DNA from: Candidatus Rifleibacteriota bacterium
Lineage (GTDB): Bacteria > Muiribacteriota > Ozemobacteria > Ozemobacterales > Ozemobacteraceae
Length of the DNA stretch: 64,000 bases
Direction: 5' to 3'
Assembly (NCBI GenBank): GCA_012517355.1
Contig: JAAYVD010000126.1
Location: 1-64,000 of the forward strand
Part shown: in pieces, positions 1 to 9,778 of the stretch
Layout of the letters: every line of letters starts with the position of its first letter
How positions within the stretch are numbered: position 1 is the first letter of the stretch
Notes under the pieces: model-generated
The model's input: only the letters and a program-made list of their open reading frames with translations
Told to the model about the DNA's origin: nothing
Database searches by the model: none
Position numbers and translations under genes: made by a program

Positions 1-671
1 CCGACCGGTCGGCCACGCACGGACACCACGTTCCAGACCAGGTGAGCGGGCGCCCCGTTCCAGGTGACCGGGGTCAGGATGCCGGCCTGGTGGCGGCCCA
101 TGACCGCCGGTTCCCCGACCGGGCCGAACAGGCCGGTGGAACGCCGTTTGAGCGATTCGAGCCGTGCCGCGGGAATCTCCCCACCGCCCGCCAGGACCGT
201 GAAATCCTCGATCACCCGGCTCACCAGCCGGGCCTGGCCGGGGGGGGTCCCGGGCCACGGAAGGGGCGCCCATTCCCCCCCCGCCTTCCGCGCCACCAGA
301 AACACCCCCGCCCGCGACCGCCACACCCGCGCATCGAAAGAGGCGCGGGCGACACGCTCCACCAGCCCGGCCGACCACGCCCCCACCCCGTGCCGGAACA
401 CCACCGCTTCGAGGCGGTGCTGGAAGCGGTTCGACATCCGGTCGATCCAGTCCTCCAGGCGCTGCCCGGCGCGGATCCGGCCCACCGCCCGCCGCGCCGT
501 CTCCTCCCACGCGGCCGCCTCCTGCTCCTGGTCGAGGCGCCGGCGCCCGTCCAGGAAGGCCCCCGCCACCAGCAAGGCGACGAGGCTCAGCACGAAAGGG
601 ATCGACAGCGGTCTGAGCAGGCGAAGCCGCCCGCTCAGAGGAAGGTGCTCGTGGCTGGATGGATCGGACAT
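1..671 (-). CDS. Partial membrane-anchored protein, C-terminus beyond window edge
   Basis: The minus-strand frame is open from an ATG at 671 to the window edge (about 223 codons) with no stop. It reads as a real protein: a short basic N-terminus, one hydrophobic segment around residues 26-44 (SIPFVLSLVALLVAGAFLD), then an Arg/Glu-rich helical region and a mixed alpha/beta region containing VWRSRAGVFLVARK and VIEDFTVLAGG. That is the usual layout of the N-terminal half of a membrane receptor or signal-transduction protein, but the output domain lies outside the window, so no function is assigned. No clear Shine-Dalgarno precedes the ATG. A promoter-like TTGGAA-17-TAAGGT at 721-749 gives a leader of about 40 nt. 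The open frame and promoter support it as a gene; its class is a guess. Confidence 0.7.
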   Translation of the reverse strand, partial: MSDPSSHEHLPLSGRLRLLRPLSIPFVLSLVALLVAGAFLDGRRRLDQEQEAAAWEETARRAVGRIRAGQRLEDWIDRMSNRFQHRLEAVVFRHGVGAWSAGLVERVARASFDARVWRSRAGVFLVARKAGGEWAPLPWPGTPPGQARLVSRVIEDFTVLAGGGEIPAARLESLKRRSTGLFGPVGEPAVMGRHQAGILTPVTWNGAPAHLVWNVVSVRGRPV

Positions 672-720
672 GCTGGTCGGAATGTCGTGGAAATCGCCGA
701 TGGGGTGGCGTATCAGAGAT

Positions 721-749
721 ACCTTACCGCGACCGGTGGGTTTTTCCAA
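721..749 (-). promoter_or_regulatory. Sigma70-type promoter of the minus-strand gene at 671
   Basis: Minus-strand -35 TTGGAA (744-749) and -10 TAAGGT (721-726) are separated by exactly 17 bp. The predicted start lies about 43 nt upstream of the ATG at 671. Confidence 0.5.
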
Positions 750-774
750 TCGTTCCCTGAAGGTTCGGGCATCC

Positions 775-935
775 TCCGCGGACCCGACCGACACGATGTC
801 GGAAGTGCCCCTTTGCCGCCACGGATGGCGGCAAAGGGGCCGACCGGCAGAGGTCGGAAGCGCCCCCTGACCGCCACGGATGGCGGCGCGAAACGCCCGT
901 TTCGGGCACCGCAAGGGGGCCATCCGGGGTCCTGC
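775..935. repeat. Dispersed palindromic intergenic repeat (family A), double copy
   Basis: Two related units lie in tandem. Each starts with a CCGAC...GTCGG palindrome. This is followed by a larger palindrome built on CCGCCACGGATGGCGG flanked by GCCCC and GGGGC. In the second unit the region is extended by an inverted GCGAAAC/GTTTCG pair. Related units occur in opposite orientation at about 14150-14275, in the same orientation at about 26370-26465, and more degraded at about 20035-20110 and 16780-16815. All copies are intergenic. This fills most of the gap between the genes at 671 and 1063. Confidence 0.7.
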
Positions 936-1062
936 CCCACCAGGTCCGGAATGGCCTCCGGCCCTCCCCGCCTCGCCGGCGTCCCGTCTTCCCAGCCCGC
1001 CTCCTGCGGGTAGCCAACCGGCGGGATGATCTGCTACCATGGCCCAGCAGGGAGGATCGACC

Positions 1063-1827
1063 GTGGAGAGGCTGAGAGAGTTCTACGCCTGCCAGAACGA
1101 GTGGGCCCGCGCCTACCTGGGCGAGGTTTCCGCCGAACACCGCCAGCGGGCCGGGGAATTGGAACGGCTGTTCCACGGCCCTGACAGCCAGCGCATCCTC
1201 GAACTGGGGTCGGGGGGCGGCCAGATGGCCGTGGCCCTGGCCGGGCGTGGTCACCAGGTCACGGGCATCGAACGGGATGCCGGCTCGGTGGCCAATGCCC
1301 GGACCCTGGCGGCTGGGCTGGCCCCTCACCCCTCCAGCGCCGGCCGGGTGATCTTCCTGGAAGGCGATTTCTACACCGTCGAACCCCCGGGCCCGTTCGA
1401 CCTCGTCCTCTATCTCGACGGTTTCGGCATCGGAACCGACGACGACCAGCGCCGGCTCCTCCGCCGGGCCGCGGGCTGGACCACCCCCACCGGCCAGGCC
1501 CTGATCGAGATCTACGCCCCCTGGTTCTGGGCGGCCATGGCCGGCAACCGGCTGGTCATCGAGCAGGCGGAACGGGAATACGGGTTCGACCCGCACGGAT
1601 GCCGGATGCTCGACACCTGGTGGCACCGCCAGCACCCCGGGCGGCGGGTCACCCAGTCGCTGCGGTGCTACTCCCCGGCCGACCTCACCCTGCTGCTGGA
1701 GGGAACCGGCTGGCGTCTGGCCGATGTCGTCCCCGGCGGGGCCGTCGACCTTCCCCACCATGTCTACCACCGCCAAGTTCCCCTGGCCCAAGCCATGCAG
1801 TATCTCGCCTGCCTCGAACGGGCCTGA
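1063..1827 (+). CDS. Class I SAM-dependent methyltransferase
   Basis: About 254 aa with a Rossmann-type methyltransferase fold. Motif I is ILELGSGGGQMAVALAGRG, followed by the acidic ribose-binding GIERD. A motif II-like FDLVLYLDGFGIG and the later LIEIYAPWFWAAM follow. The substrate cannot be told from sequence. I chose the GTG at 1063 because GGAGG (1051-1055) sits 7 nt upstream. An in-frame ATG at 1039 would add eight residues, but it has no ribosome site and overlaps a -10-like TGCTACCAT. The gene ends 13 bp before the DNA polymerase gene, so the two are probably cotranscribed. Some bacterial methyltransferases of this type act on small molecules, others on nucleic acid or protein; nothing here decides. 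Confidence 0.85.
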   Translation: MERLREFYACQNEWARAYLGEVSAEHRQRAGELERLFHGPDSQRILELGSGGGQMAVALAGRGHQVTGIERDAGSVANARTLAAGLAPHPSSAGRVIFLEGDFYTVEPPGPFDLVLYLDGFGIGTDDDQRRLLRRAAGWTTPTGQALIEIYAPWFWAAMAGNRLVIEQAEREYGFDPHGCRMLDTWWHRQHPGRRVTQSLRCYSPADLTLLLEGTGWRLADVVPGGAVDLPHHVYHRQVPLAQAMQYLACLERA

Positions 1828-1840
1828 CTCCCTGCATGCC

Positions 1841-4800
1841 ATGGAACGGGGTGTGAACCCACCGGCCCAGGCCGGCTGCCCACCGCTCGGCTTTTTCACC
1901 CCCTACTCGTTCGGGGAGGGTGTCTGTCCCCCGGCCCGCATGGCGGCGGCCCTCGCCGCGGCCGGGCAGACCGTGCTCCCCATGACCGACGTGATGGGCT
2001 ACTGGGCCCTGGTGCCCGCCCTGCGGGCCGCGGCCGCCCATGGACTGCACCCCCTGTTCGGTCTGTATGCCCCGCTCGACGAAGGGTTCCTGCTCCTCTA
2101 CCCCGACGACGAGGCGGGGTTCATCGCCCTGTCGCGGGCCGCTTCCGCCTACCACCGGCAAGCCGCCCCCCCCGCCGGCCGGCTGCCGGCCTGGCTGCAC
2201 GGCCTGGCCGGGCGGGGACGGATCGTGGCGGTCGGCGCCGCCTCCCTGGAGACCCTGGCCGATCTTTCCGCCAGCGGCTGGAAGCCATTCTGGGGGGTGG
2301 GGCCCGACTGCTCGCGCGCCCGCGCCGAAGAGGAGGCCCGCCTGGCGGGGCGGCTGGCCGCCCCCCCCGTGGCCGTCGCCCTGCTGCGGTTCGCCGCCCC
2401 TGGCGACCGATTCGTCCTGCGCATCCTGCGGGCCATCCACCAGAACGCGTTGGCCGACCGCGTGGCCGCCCCCCAAGCCCCCATCGCCCTGGACCCCGCC
2501 TCCCTGGCCCGCCCGTTCGCCTGGTTCCCCGAGGCGGTGGCCGGCGCCGCCGCGTTCGCCGCCACCCCCACCTGGGCGCCGGGCCTGGGGACCTTCCACC
2601 TGCCGCGGCTGCACGACGACCCGGACGCTTCGCTGCGGCAGCTGCGCGAGCTGGCCCGCCGCGGGATCCGCGACCGGTTCGGAACACCCCCGGCGCCCGT
2701 CGAGGCCCGCCTCGAAGAGGAGCTGGCGGTCATCGCCGCCCTGGGGTTCGCCGACTACTTCCTGCTGGTCCACGAGATCGTGGTCGCCGCCGAAGCACGG
2801 GGCCACCGCGTCCTGGGCCGCGGGTCGGCGGCCAACAGCCTGGTGAGCTACGCCCTGCGGTTCACCCACGTCGACCCGCTGCGCCACAACCTGTATTTCG
2901 AACGGTTCCTCAACCCCGGCCGCACCTCGCCCCCCGACATCGACCTCGATTTCTCCTGGCGGATCCGCGACGAGATCTACGAGTTCCTGCGCCGGCGCTG
3001 GGGCGACGACCAGGTGGCCCTCATCTCCACCCATGTCACCCTCGGCGGCCGCGGCGCCCTCCGCGAAACCGGCAAGGCCCTGGGCTTTCCCGGCCCCGAC
3101 CTGGGACGGTTCTCCCGCGCCATCGGCCACCTGTCGGTCGCCGATTTCCTGGCCCAGGCCGCCGACCTCCCCCGCGCCCGCGGCCTTCCCCTCGACAACC
3201 CCGCCTTCCGGCGGTGGCTGAAGGTGGCCGAGCGGCTGGAGGGCATCCCCACGCATCTCTCCCTGCACGCGGGCGGGGTGGTGGTCGCCCCGGGCGGCAT
3301 CCACCGGTTCACGCCGGTGCAGCCATCCTCGAAGCCGGTGCCGATGACCCAGCTCGAGATGCACGGCATCGAGGCGGTCGGCCTGGTCAAGATCGACCTG
3401 CTGGCCCAGCGGTCCCTGGGCGTCTTCGCCGACGTCCTGCAGGGCATCACCCCCCCGGCTCCCGTTCGGACGGAAACCCCCGCAACCCCAGGAACTGACC
3501 CGGCCGCCAGCCCCTCCCGCCCGAGCCCCCTCCCGACCACGCCAGGCGCCTCCCCTGAGCCGCCCGGGGCTGTTCCGGCGCCCTGTCAGCCCCGCCAGGC
3601 CCCTGCCGATCTTGCCCCCACGCCCCACGGTGGCCGGTCTCCTTCCTCCCCCACCGGCCTCCCTGCCAATAACGGTACCAGCCCGAAGTCGGCAGGAGGA
3701 CCTCACCCCGGAGCGACCGAGCCGCCGCCCCTCACCGTCCTTCCACCCCTGCCGCCAGACTTCGCCGACGTCGACGCCCTGGCCGCCGACCCGCCCGTGG
3801 CCAAGGCGCTGGCCGAAGGCCGCACCATGGGCGTCTTCTACATCGAGTCGCCGGGCATGCGGTCGCTGCTGGCGAAACTGCGGTGCCGCGGGTTCGGCGA
3901 ATTGACGGCCGCCAGTTCCGTCATCCGGCCGGGCGTCGCCGAAAGCGGCATGATGCAGGCCTACATCGCCCGCCACCGCGACCCGCGCCGCCGGGTGGCC
4001 GTCCACCCTCTGCTCGACGAGGTCCTGCGCGAAACCTACGGGGTGATGATCTACCAGGAGGACGTCATGAAGGTCGCCCACGCCCTGGCCGGGTTCACCC
4101 TGGGCGAGGCCGACCTGTTGCGCCGCGCCATGAGCGGCAAGGAGCGGGGCAGCGAGATCATGGTCCGCAACCGGGCCCGGTTCCTGGACGGCGCGGCGGC
4201 CCGCGGGGTGGCCCCCCCCATCGCCGAAGAGATCTGGCGGCAGATGGAGAGCTTTTCCGGGTATGCCTTCTGCAAGGCGCACAGCGCGTCCTACGCGGTG
4301 CTGTCGCTGCAATTGCTGTGGATGAAGATGCATCACCCGGCGCGGTTCATGGCCGGGGTGCTCGACAACCGGGGCGGGTTCTACGGCCCGCAGGCCTATC
4401 TTTCGGAAGCGCGGCGCCTCGGCGTGACCGTCCTTCCCCCCGACGTCATCGACAGCGGATGGGACTGCACGGTCAGCGGCCAGACCATCCGCCTGGGCCT
4501 GTCGTTCGTGAAGGGCCTGGGCCGGGCATGCCACGACCGGCTGGTGGCCGAGCGGGCCCGCGCCCCCTTCGACGGTCTCGCCGATTTCCTCGGCCGGGTG
4601 CGGCCCGACGAAGGGGAATTCACCGCCCTCAACGGCAGCGGCGCCCTCGCCCGGTTCGGACCGCCGGCCGCCTGCCAGATGGCCCGCATCTTCGACGGGG
4701 CGGCCGGCCTGTTCCCCCGCGAGTTCTCCTTCCCCGCGTTCGCGGCCCGGCAGCCTTCGGCCGCCGAACGGGCCCGCCTCGAACTGGCCGCGATGGGCTT

Positions 4801-5182
4801 GATGGTCTCCGCCCACCCCCTGGATCTCGTCGAGACCCCCGCCGGGGTGACCACCTCGAACCGCCTGGCCGCCGGCGCCGGCAAGGTGGTTCGGATGGCC
4901 GGCTTCCTGATCGCCAGCAAGCCGGTCACCACCAAACGGGGCGACCGCATGCGGTTTTTGACCCTCGAGGACCGGGAAGGCCCCTTCGAGGTCACCGTCT
5001 TTCCCCCGGCCTGGCGCCGGTTCGGGGCCGTCCTCAACGACGCCGGCTGCGTGTTCGTCGAAGGACGGGTCGATGCCGACTGGGAGGTCCCGAGCCTCAA
5101 CGCCAGTCGTCTGGCCCCCCTCCGGCCCCGCCGCGAGCCGGACGGAAGCCCGGCCCCCACCGCCCGGAAAAATTCCGCTTGA
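1841..5182 (+). CDS. DnaE-family DNA polymerase III alpha subunit, DnaE2/ImuC-like
   Basis: About 1113 aa, family C polymerase. The palm carries GRGSAANSLVSYAL and the catalytic acidic motif PPDIDLDF, both closer to DnaE2 than to replicative DnaE1. Fingers and thumb motifs follow (GVFYIESPGMRSL, VIRPGVAESGMM, YGVMIYQEDVMKVAHALAG). A C-terminal OB-fold region reads RMAGFLIASKPVTTKRG...FLTLEDREGPFEVTVFP. The N-terminal PHP region is recognisable but has lost the usual metal ligands: the HxHS motif is replaced by FFTPYS and TDHG by TDVM. A Pro/Ala/Ser-rich insert of about 100 residues (roughly 537-638) lies just before the palm-fingers segment. No imuA or imuB homolog is adjacent. DnaE2 enzymes do error-prone translesion synthesis in SOS mutagenesis; that role is inferred. 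The start at 1841 was chosen because it directly follows the methyltransferase stop. Confidence 0.85.
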   Translation: MERGVNPPAQAGCPPLGFFTPYSFGEGVCPPARMAAALAAAGQTVLPMTDVMGYWALVPALRAAAAHGLHPLFGLYAPLDEGFLLLYPDDEAGFIALSRAASAYHRQAAPPAGRLPAWLHGLAGRGRIVAVGAASLETLADLSASGWKPFWGVGPDCSRARAEEEARLAGRLAAPPVAVALLRFAAPGDRFVLRILRAIHQNALADRVAAPQAPIALDPASLARPFAWFPEAVAGAAAFAATPTWAPGLGTFHLPRLHDDPDASLRQLRELARRGIRDRFGTPPAPVEARLEEELAVIAALGFADYFLLVHEIVVAAEARGHRVLGRGSAANSLVSYALRFTHVDPLRHNLYFERFLNPGRTSPPDIDLDFSWRIRDEIYEFLRRRWGDDQVALISTHVTLGGRGALRETGKALGFPGPDLGRFSRAIGHLSVADFLAQAADLPRARGLPLDNPAFRRWLKVAERLEGIPTHLSLHAGGVVVAPGGIHRFTPVQPSSKPVPMTQLEMHGIEAVGLVKIDLLAQRSLGVFADVLQGITPPAPVRTETPATPGTDPAASPSRPSPLPTTPGASPEPPGAVPAPCQPRQAPADLAPTPHGGRSPSSPTGLPANNGTSPKSAGGPHPGATEPPPLTVLPPLPPDFADVDALAADPPVAKALAEGRTMGVFYIESPGMRSLLAKLRCRGFGELTAASSVIRPGVAESGMMQAYIARHRDPRRRVAVHPLLDEVLRETYGVMIYQEDVMKVAHALAGFTLGEADLLRRAMSGKERGSEIMVRNRARFLDGAAARGVAPPIAEEIWRQMESFSGYAFCKAHSASYAVLSLQLLWMKMHHPARFMAGVLDNRGGFYGPQAYLSEARRLGVTVLPPDVIDSGWDCTVSGQTIRLGLSFVKGLGRACHDRLVAERARAPFDGLADFLGRVRPDEGEFTALNGSGALARFGPPAACQMARIFDGAAGLFPREFSFPAFAARQPSAAERARLELAAMGLMVSAHPLDLVETPAGVTTSNRLAAGAGKVVRMAGFLIASKPVTTKRGDRMRFLTLEDREGPFEVTVFPPAWRRFGAVLNDAGCVFVEGRVDADWEVPSLNASRLAPLRPRREPDGSPAPTARKNSA

Positions 5183-5207
5183 CATACGAATCTAACTTTT
5201 GTATTAT
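5179..5207 (+). promoter_or_regulatory. Strong sigma70 promoter of an orphan RNA gene
   Basis: Consensus TTGACA (5179-5184) and TATTAT (5202-5207) are 17 bp apart, in a short AT-rich stretch that overlaps the stop codon of the polymerase gene. No protein-coding gene follows before the terminator at about 5417, apart from a 4-codon ATG-AAG-GAG-AAG-TAA. Confidence 0.85.
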
Positions 5208-5213
5208 TGTCTT

Positions 5214-5418
5214 AGAAATGAAGGAGAAGTAACACTCGACGAAGACATGGCATCACTCCCGCCCTGGCGGCGGGTTTCCTCCAGATCGTCCCGGCCTCCT
5301 GTCACGTCCTGGCTGGTGGGGTGTCCGATCAGCGTGTGAGCCTGAACCTCCCTCCTTTCTGGTCTGAATCCTCCTCATGATTCCCGACCCGGGTCTCCGA
5401 CCCGGGTTCTTTTTTTCT
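5214..5418 (+). ncRNA. Putative small structured RNA, about 200 nt
   Basis: This stretch runs from a consensus promoter (5179-5207) to a rho-independent terminator (5387-5417) and contains no credible ORF. The ends of the predicted RNA can pair: AUGA (5218-5221) plus GGAG (5223-5226) with CUCCUCAU (5371-5378), leaving one bulged A. Inside, CCCGCC/GGCGGG forms a 6-bp hairpin near 5257, and GAUCG/CGAUC can pair across the middle. A closed rod-like shape of this length recalls 6S RNA, but I do not recognise conserved 6S, SRP, RNase P or tmRNA sequences. The identity is therefore open. Confidence 0.55.
5387..5417 (+). terminator. Rho-independent terminator
   Basis: The self-complementary ACCCGGGT occurs at 5387-5394 and 5400-5407 with a 5-nt loop, followed by a T-rich run at 5408-5417. 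It ends the orphan RNA transcript. Confidence 0.85.
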
Positions 5419-5419
5419 A

Positions 5420-5571
5420 CCGTCCGGTCCAGGACCAACGGACCGCGAAGCGGAGCTTCCGCGAGGTGAACGCGTCAGCGCTCACCTCGCCAGCCGAAAG
5501 GGTCCAGGGCCATCGCCCCTGGTGGGGTGAAGGGGCAAAGCCCCTTCGGCAAGCCTTTAGGCGGATCATTG
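5420..5571 (+). repeat. Multi-hairpin repeat (family B), copy 1
   Basis: About 150 bp nearly identical to 20903-21053. It contains consecutive hairpins: GTCCG/CGGAC; GAGGTGAACGC pairing with GCGCTCACCTC (one mismatch here); an imperfect CCAGGG/CCCTGG stem; and GAAGGGG/CCCCTTC with a CAAAG loop. Like the second copy, it lies upstream of a plus-strand gene for a predicted membrane protein. It may be a structured leader or RNA, or a non-autonomous mobile repeat. Confidence 0.8.
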
Positions 5572-5710
5572 CCTTTTTTGACAAACCCGCCTGTTCCCGG
5601 CTACCATCCGGGCAGACGGACGGACGCGGCGAAGGGGCTTGGGCCAGCCCGCCCAGCCTCCCCAGAATCCCGACGGGGCCGCCGGCCCGGCCGCTGTCCG
5701 GAGGAACGAG

Positions 5711-7087
5711 ATGGCAACCCAGGTATCGACCGGCGTGGGACAGGAGGAACTGGACTTGGCCACCGAGAAACTGAACATCCCTGATTTCCCCGTGATTCCC
5801 GACCCGACCAACCCGCCCACCGCCGCACCCCCGACGGGGACCCAACCCGGTGGCCATCACCCCGCCGATCTTCCGCCCGTCGGCACTCCACCCGCCGCCG
5901 CCCGCGAAACCGGCTCCCTGACCTCCGGCCCGCAACCATCTGCCACCCCGCCCGCCCCCGCCTCCCAGGAACTGCGCGATCTGCAGGCCAGGTTCGCCGA
6001 ATGGCAGGACCGCCTCACCCAGGCGACCGACCGGCAGGATCAGGCCGCCAGCCAGATCGGGTCACGCCTCCAGGCCCTGGAGACCAGCCTGTCCCGCCTG
6101 TCGGCCGATCTCTCCAAAGCCCTGGCCGACCGGCAGGCGGCCGCCACCTCGTCAGGCCAGCGACAGGCAGAAACGGCAACCCTCCGCCACGACCTCGAGT
6201 CCCTCCAGCAGCAGTGTTCCCTCATGGCCAGCCAGGTCGCCGCCCTGCGGGACGCCCCCCCGGTGACGCCCCCGCCCGACGTGTCACCGGCCCTGGCCTC
6301 CCTCGCTTTCCGGCTGCAGGCGATCGAGGCCGGTCTGGTCGGCCACCCTTCCGGGTCCCCGGCCTCCTCCTCGCGGGACGCGGAACTGGCGCAGTCCGTC
6401 GGCGCCCTCGCCCTCCGGGTCCAGAAACTGGAAACCCTTCTGCAGGAGCGGCCCCGTCCGGACCAGGGTCCCGTATCCCTGCAATACGGCGTCCTGGTCG
6501 TCCTGGGCATCGTGGTGGTGGTCGCCCTGCGCTGGCTGTCCACCGGGGTGGCCGACCAGCCCGGCACCACCGGAGGTTCCGGCTCCGCCGTCCCTACCGG
6601 CCGTCCCCGCAAGCGCCCCTTCCAGGGGACCGACTCCCGCGAGGCGTTCGAAGAGGCCGGGCTTTCCTTCCTCCCCACCCTCCGCCAGGCTGCCGAAGAT
6701 GACTGGCGCGACGAATGGATTCCCCTGGTCAGGGAAGGCCTCCGCTCCGTCCTCGAACAGGCCCCGAAGCGGTCGGCCGCCAAGGCCCAGGTCGCGGCCT
6801 TCCTCGCGACCTACTGGATCCCCTACCTCGCCACCTTCGAAGAGACGCCTTCCACGTTCGCCTGGCTCAAAGGCAAAGCCCAGGCCGCCTGCCCGCCCCA
6901 CTGGAAGATCGAATTCCTGAAAACCCCCCTCGTGGGCGACCCGCCCGACCAGCACCCCCCGGATCTGGTCCAGACCTGCGGCCAGGGGGAACGGATCGGG
7001 GAGATCGCCTTCCCCGGCTGCCGCATCCTGGACGACAAGGGCAAGGAACTGCTCGTCACCCCGACCCTGGCCATCCTCGGCGACTGA
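5711..7087 (+). CDS. Unknown membrane protein: coiled coil, one TM segment, C-terminal domain
   Basis: 458 aa; I do not recognise the family. Residues 1-80 are Pro/Thr/Gly-rich and probably disordered. Residues about 80-245 are Gln/Arg/Leu-rich coiled coil (LQARFAEWQDRLTQATDRQ and similar). One strongly hydrophobic helix lies at about 254-275 (GVLVVLGIVVVVALRWLS). A C-terminal domain of about 165 residues follows, rich in Trp and charged residues, ending FPGCRILDDKGKELLVTPT. The start at 5711 has GGAGG 6 nt upstream (5700-5704). Repeat B copy 1 lies about 140 bp upstream. The architecture suggests a membrane-tethered scaffold or sensor, but no catalytic motif is visible. Confidence 0.75.
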   Translation: MATQVSTGVGQEELDLATEKLNIPDFPVIPDPTNPPTAAPPTGTQPGGHHPADLPPVGTPPAAARETGSLTSGPQPSATPPAPASQELRDLQARFAEWQDRLTQATDRQDQAASQIGSRLQALETSLSRLSADLSKALADRQAAATSSGQRQAETATLRHDLESLQQQCSLMASQVAALRDAPPVTPPPDVSPALASLAFRLQAIEAGLVGHPSGSPASSSRDAELAQSVGALALRVQKLETLLQERPRPDQGPVSLQYGVLVVLGIVVVVALRWLSTGVADQPGTTGGSGSAVPTGRPRKRPFQGTDSREAFEEAGLSFLPTLRQAAEDDWRDEWIPLVREGLRSVLEQAPKRSAAKAQVAAFLATYWIPYLATFEETPSTFAWLKGKAQAACPPHWKIEFLKTPLVGDPPDQHPPDLVQTCGQGERIGEIAFPGCRILDDKGKELLVTPTLAILGD

Positions 7088-7347
7088 CTACCGTCCCCGT
7101 CATCGCCGGGCACGGCGGGTCGGCCACGCCGGCTTTCGGCGGTCGCGGTGATCTACGGAAGATCGCGGTGGCCCGGCCCAGTCGCGGCAGGGATGCCGCT
7201 CCACGGAGATGGTCGCCGGGCGCGGTCGGTGGCGGGGAAGCTGCCGTCCCGTGGGGGCGCCCCCTCGTGCTCGGGGTGCCCCGGCCAGCACCGCCGGCAC
7301 GACGCGGACCCCGACACCCCGGGGCGGTATTTCCCCGCAGGAAACGC

Positions 7348-7376
7348 TTGCACCCTCTGGTGAATCTCATTACCAT
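7348..7376 (+). promoter_or_regulatory. Promoter of speA
   Basis: TTGCAC (7348-7353) and TACCAT (7371-7376) with a 17-bp spacer, giving a leader of about 50 nt before the speA ATG. The rest of the 7088-7431 gap is GC-rich and shows no ORF or recognisable element. Confidence 0.6.
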
Positions 7377-7431
7377 GGGGTCTCCAGGGTACCCTCGAGA
7401 TTGACCATCCTTTCCCACCGGAGGCCTTCCC

Positions 7432-9330
<1,899 letters not shown>

Positions 9331-9409
9331 CCCAACCCGCCGCGGGCCGCCCCGGGCCGTTCAGACCGGGCGGCCATCCCGGCGGCACCCGGGTCACGTG
9401 ACGCCCCCC

Positions 9410-9460
9410 CCGCGCCACCCGCCGGCAACCACCCGCCGGCAACCACCCGCCAGGCCATCC
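9410..9460. repeat. Short tandem repeat, 14-bp unit
   Basis: The unit CCGCCGGCAACCAC is repeated directly about 2.5 times, the last copy diverging. The surrounding gap 9331-9778 is extremely GC-rich with small palindromes but no credible gene. The only other signal in it is the fabH promoter. Confidence 0.6.
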
Positions 9461-9709
9461 CGACGGACACCTCCGGCCTCCGGCCTTGGGGCCCGGCCCG
9501 GACCGGACCAGCCCCGACCGGCCGTCGGCTCCGGACTGACCCAGGGGCGGCGGGCCCGCCGCGACCCCGCCCGGGGCCGCTCCTGTTCACCGGGCTTCGC
9601 CGCTGCGGATTTCCCGACCGGCATGCCCAGGACCGGCCGCCGGAAGGACGGGGGCACTCAGTGCCCCGGAGAACCCGCTCCGGATGCTGATTCCGCCGGA
9701 GGCCCGGCC

Positions 9710-9738
9710 TTGACTTTCCGTGGGAATTCGGATAGTGT
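9710..9738 (+). promoter_or_regulatory. Promoter of fabH-icmF
   Basis: TTGACT (9710-9715), a 17-bp spacer, TAGTGT (9733-9738). The predicted leader is about 35 nt and carries TTTGGAGGA before the fabH ATG. Confidence 0.7.
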
Positions 9739-9778
9739 TCTGGAACTTTTCCACCCTGGTTTTGGAGGACTGCCTTTC

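Noticed and set aside
42-1013. Long plus-strand frames over the first kilobase
   Set aside because: Pro/Arg/His-rich shadows of the minus-strand partial gene and of the palindromic repeats.
1724-1840. Upstream start for the polymerase gene inside the methyltransferase
   Set aside because: It would overlap the methyltransferase C-terminus by about 100 bp and adds a Pro/Ser-rich non-homologous stretch.
1685-5185. Minus-strand open frame of about 1160 codons opposite the DnaE2-like gene
   Set aside because: High-GC shadow: Gly/Arg/Pro-rich, no domains, while the plus strand carries a clear polymerase.
5214-5418. Calling the orphan RNA 6S (ssrS)
   Set aside because: Length and end pairing fit, but no conserved 6S bulge sequence could be recognised by eye.
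9398-9778. N-terminal extension of fabH
   Set aside because: Pro/Arg-rich, upstream of the promoter at 9710, and the FabH fold starts at the ATG at 9779 with a good ribosome site.
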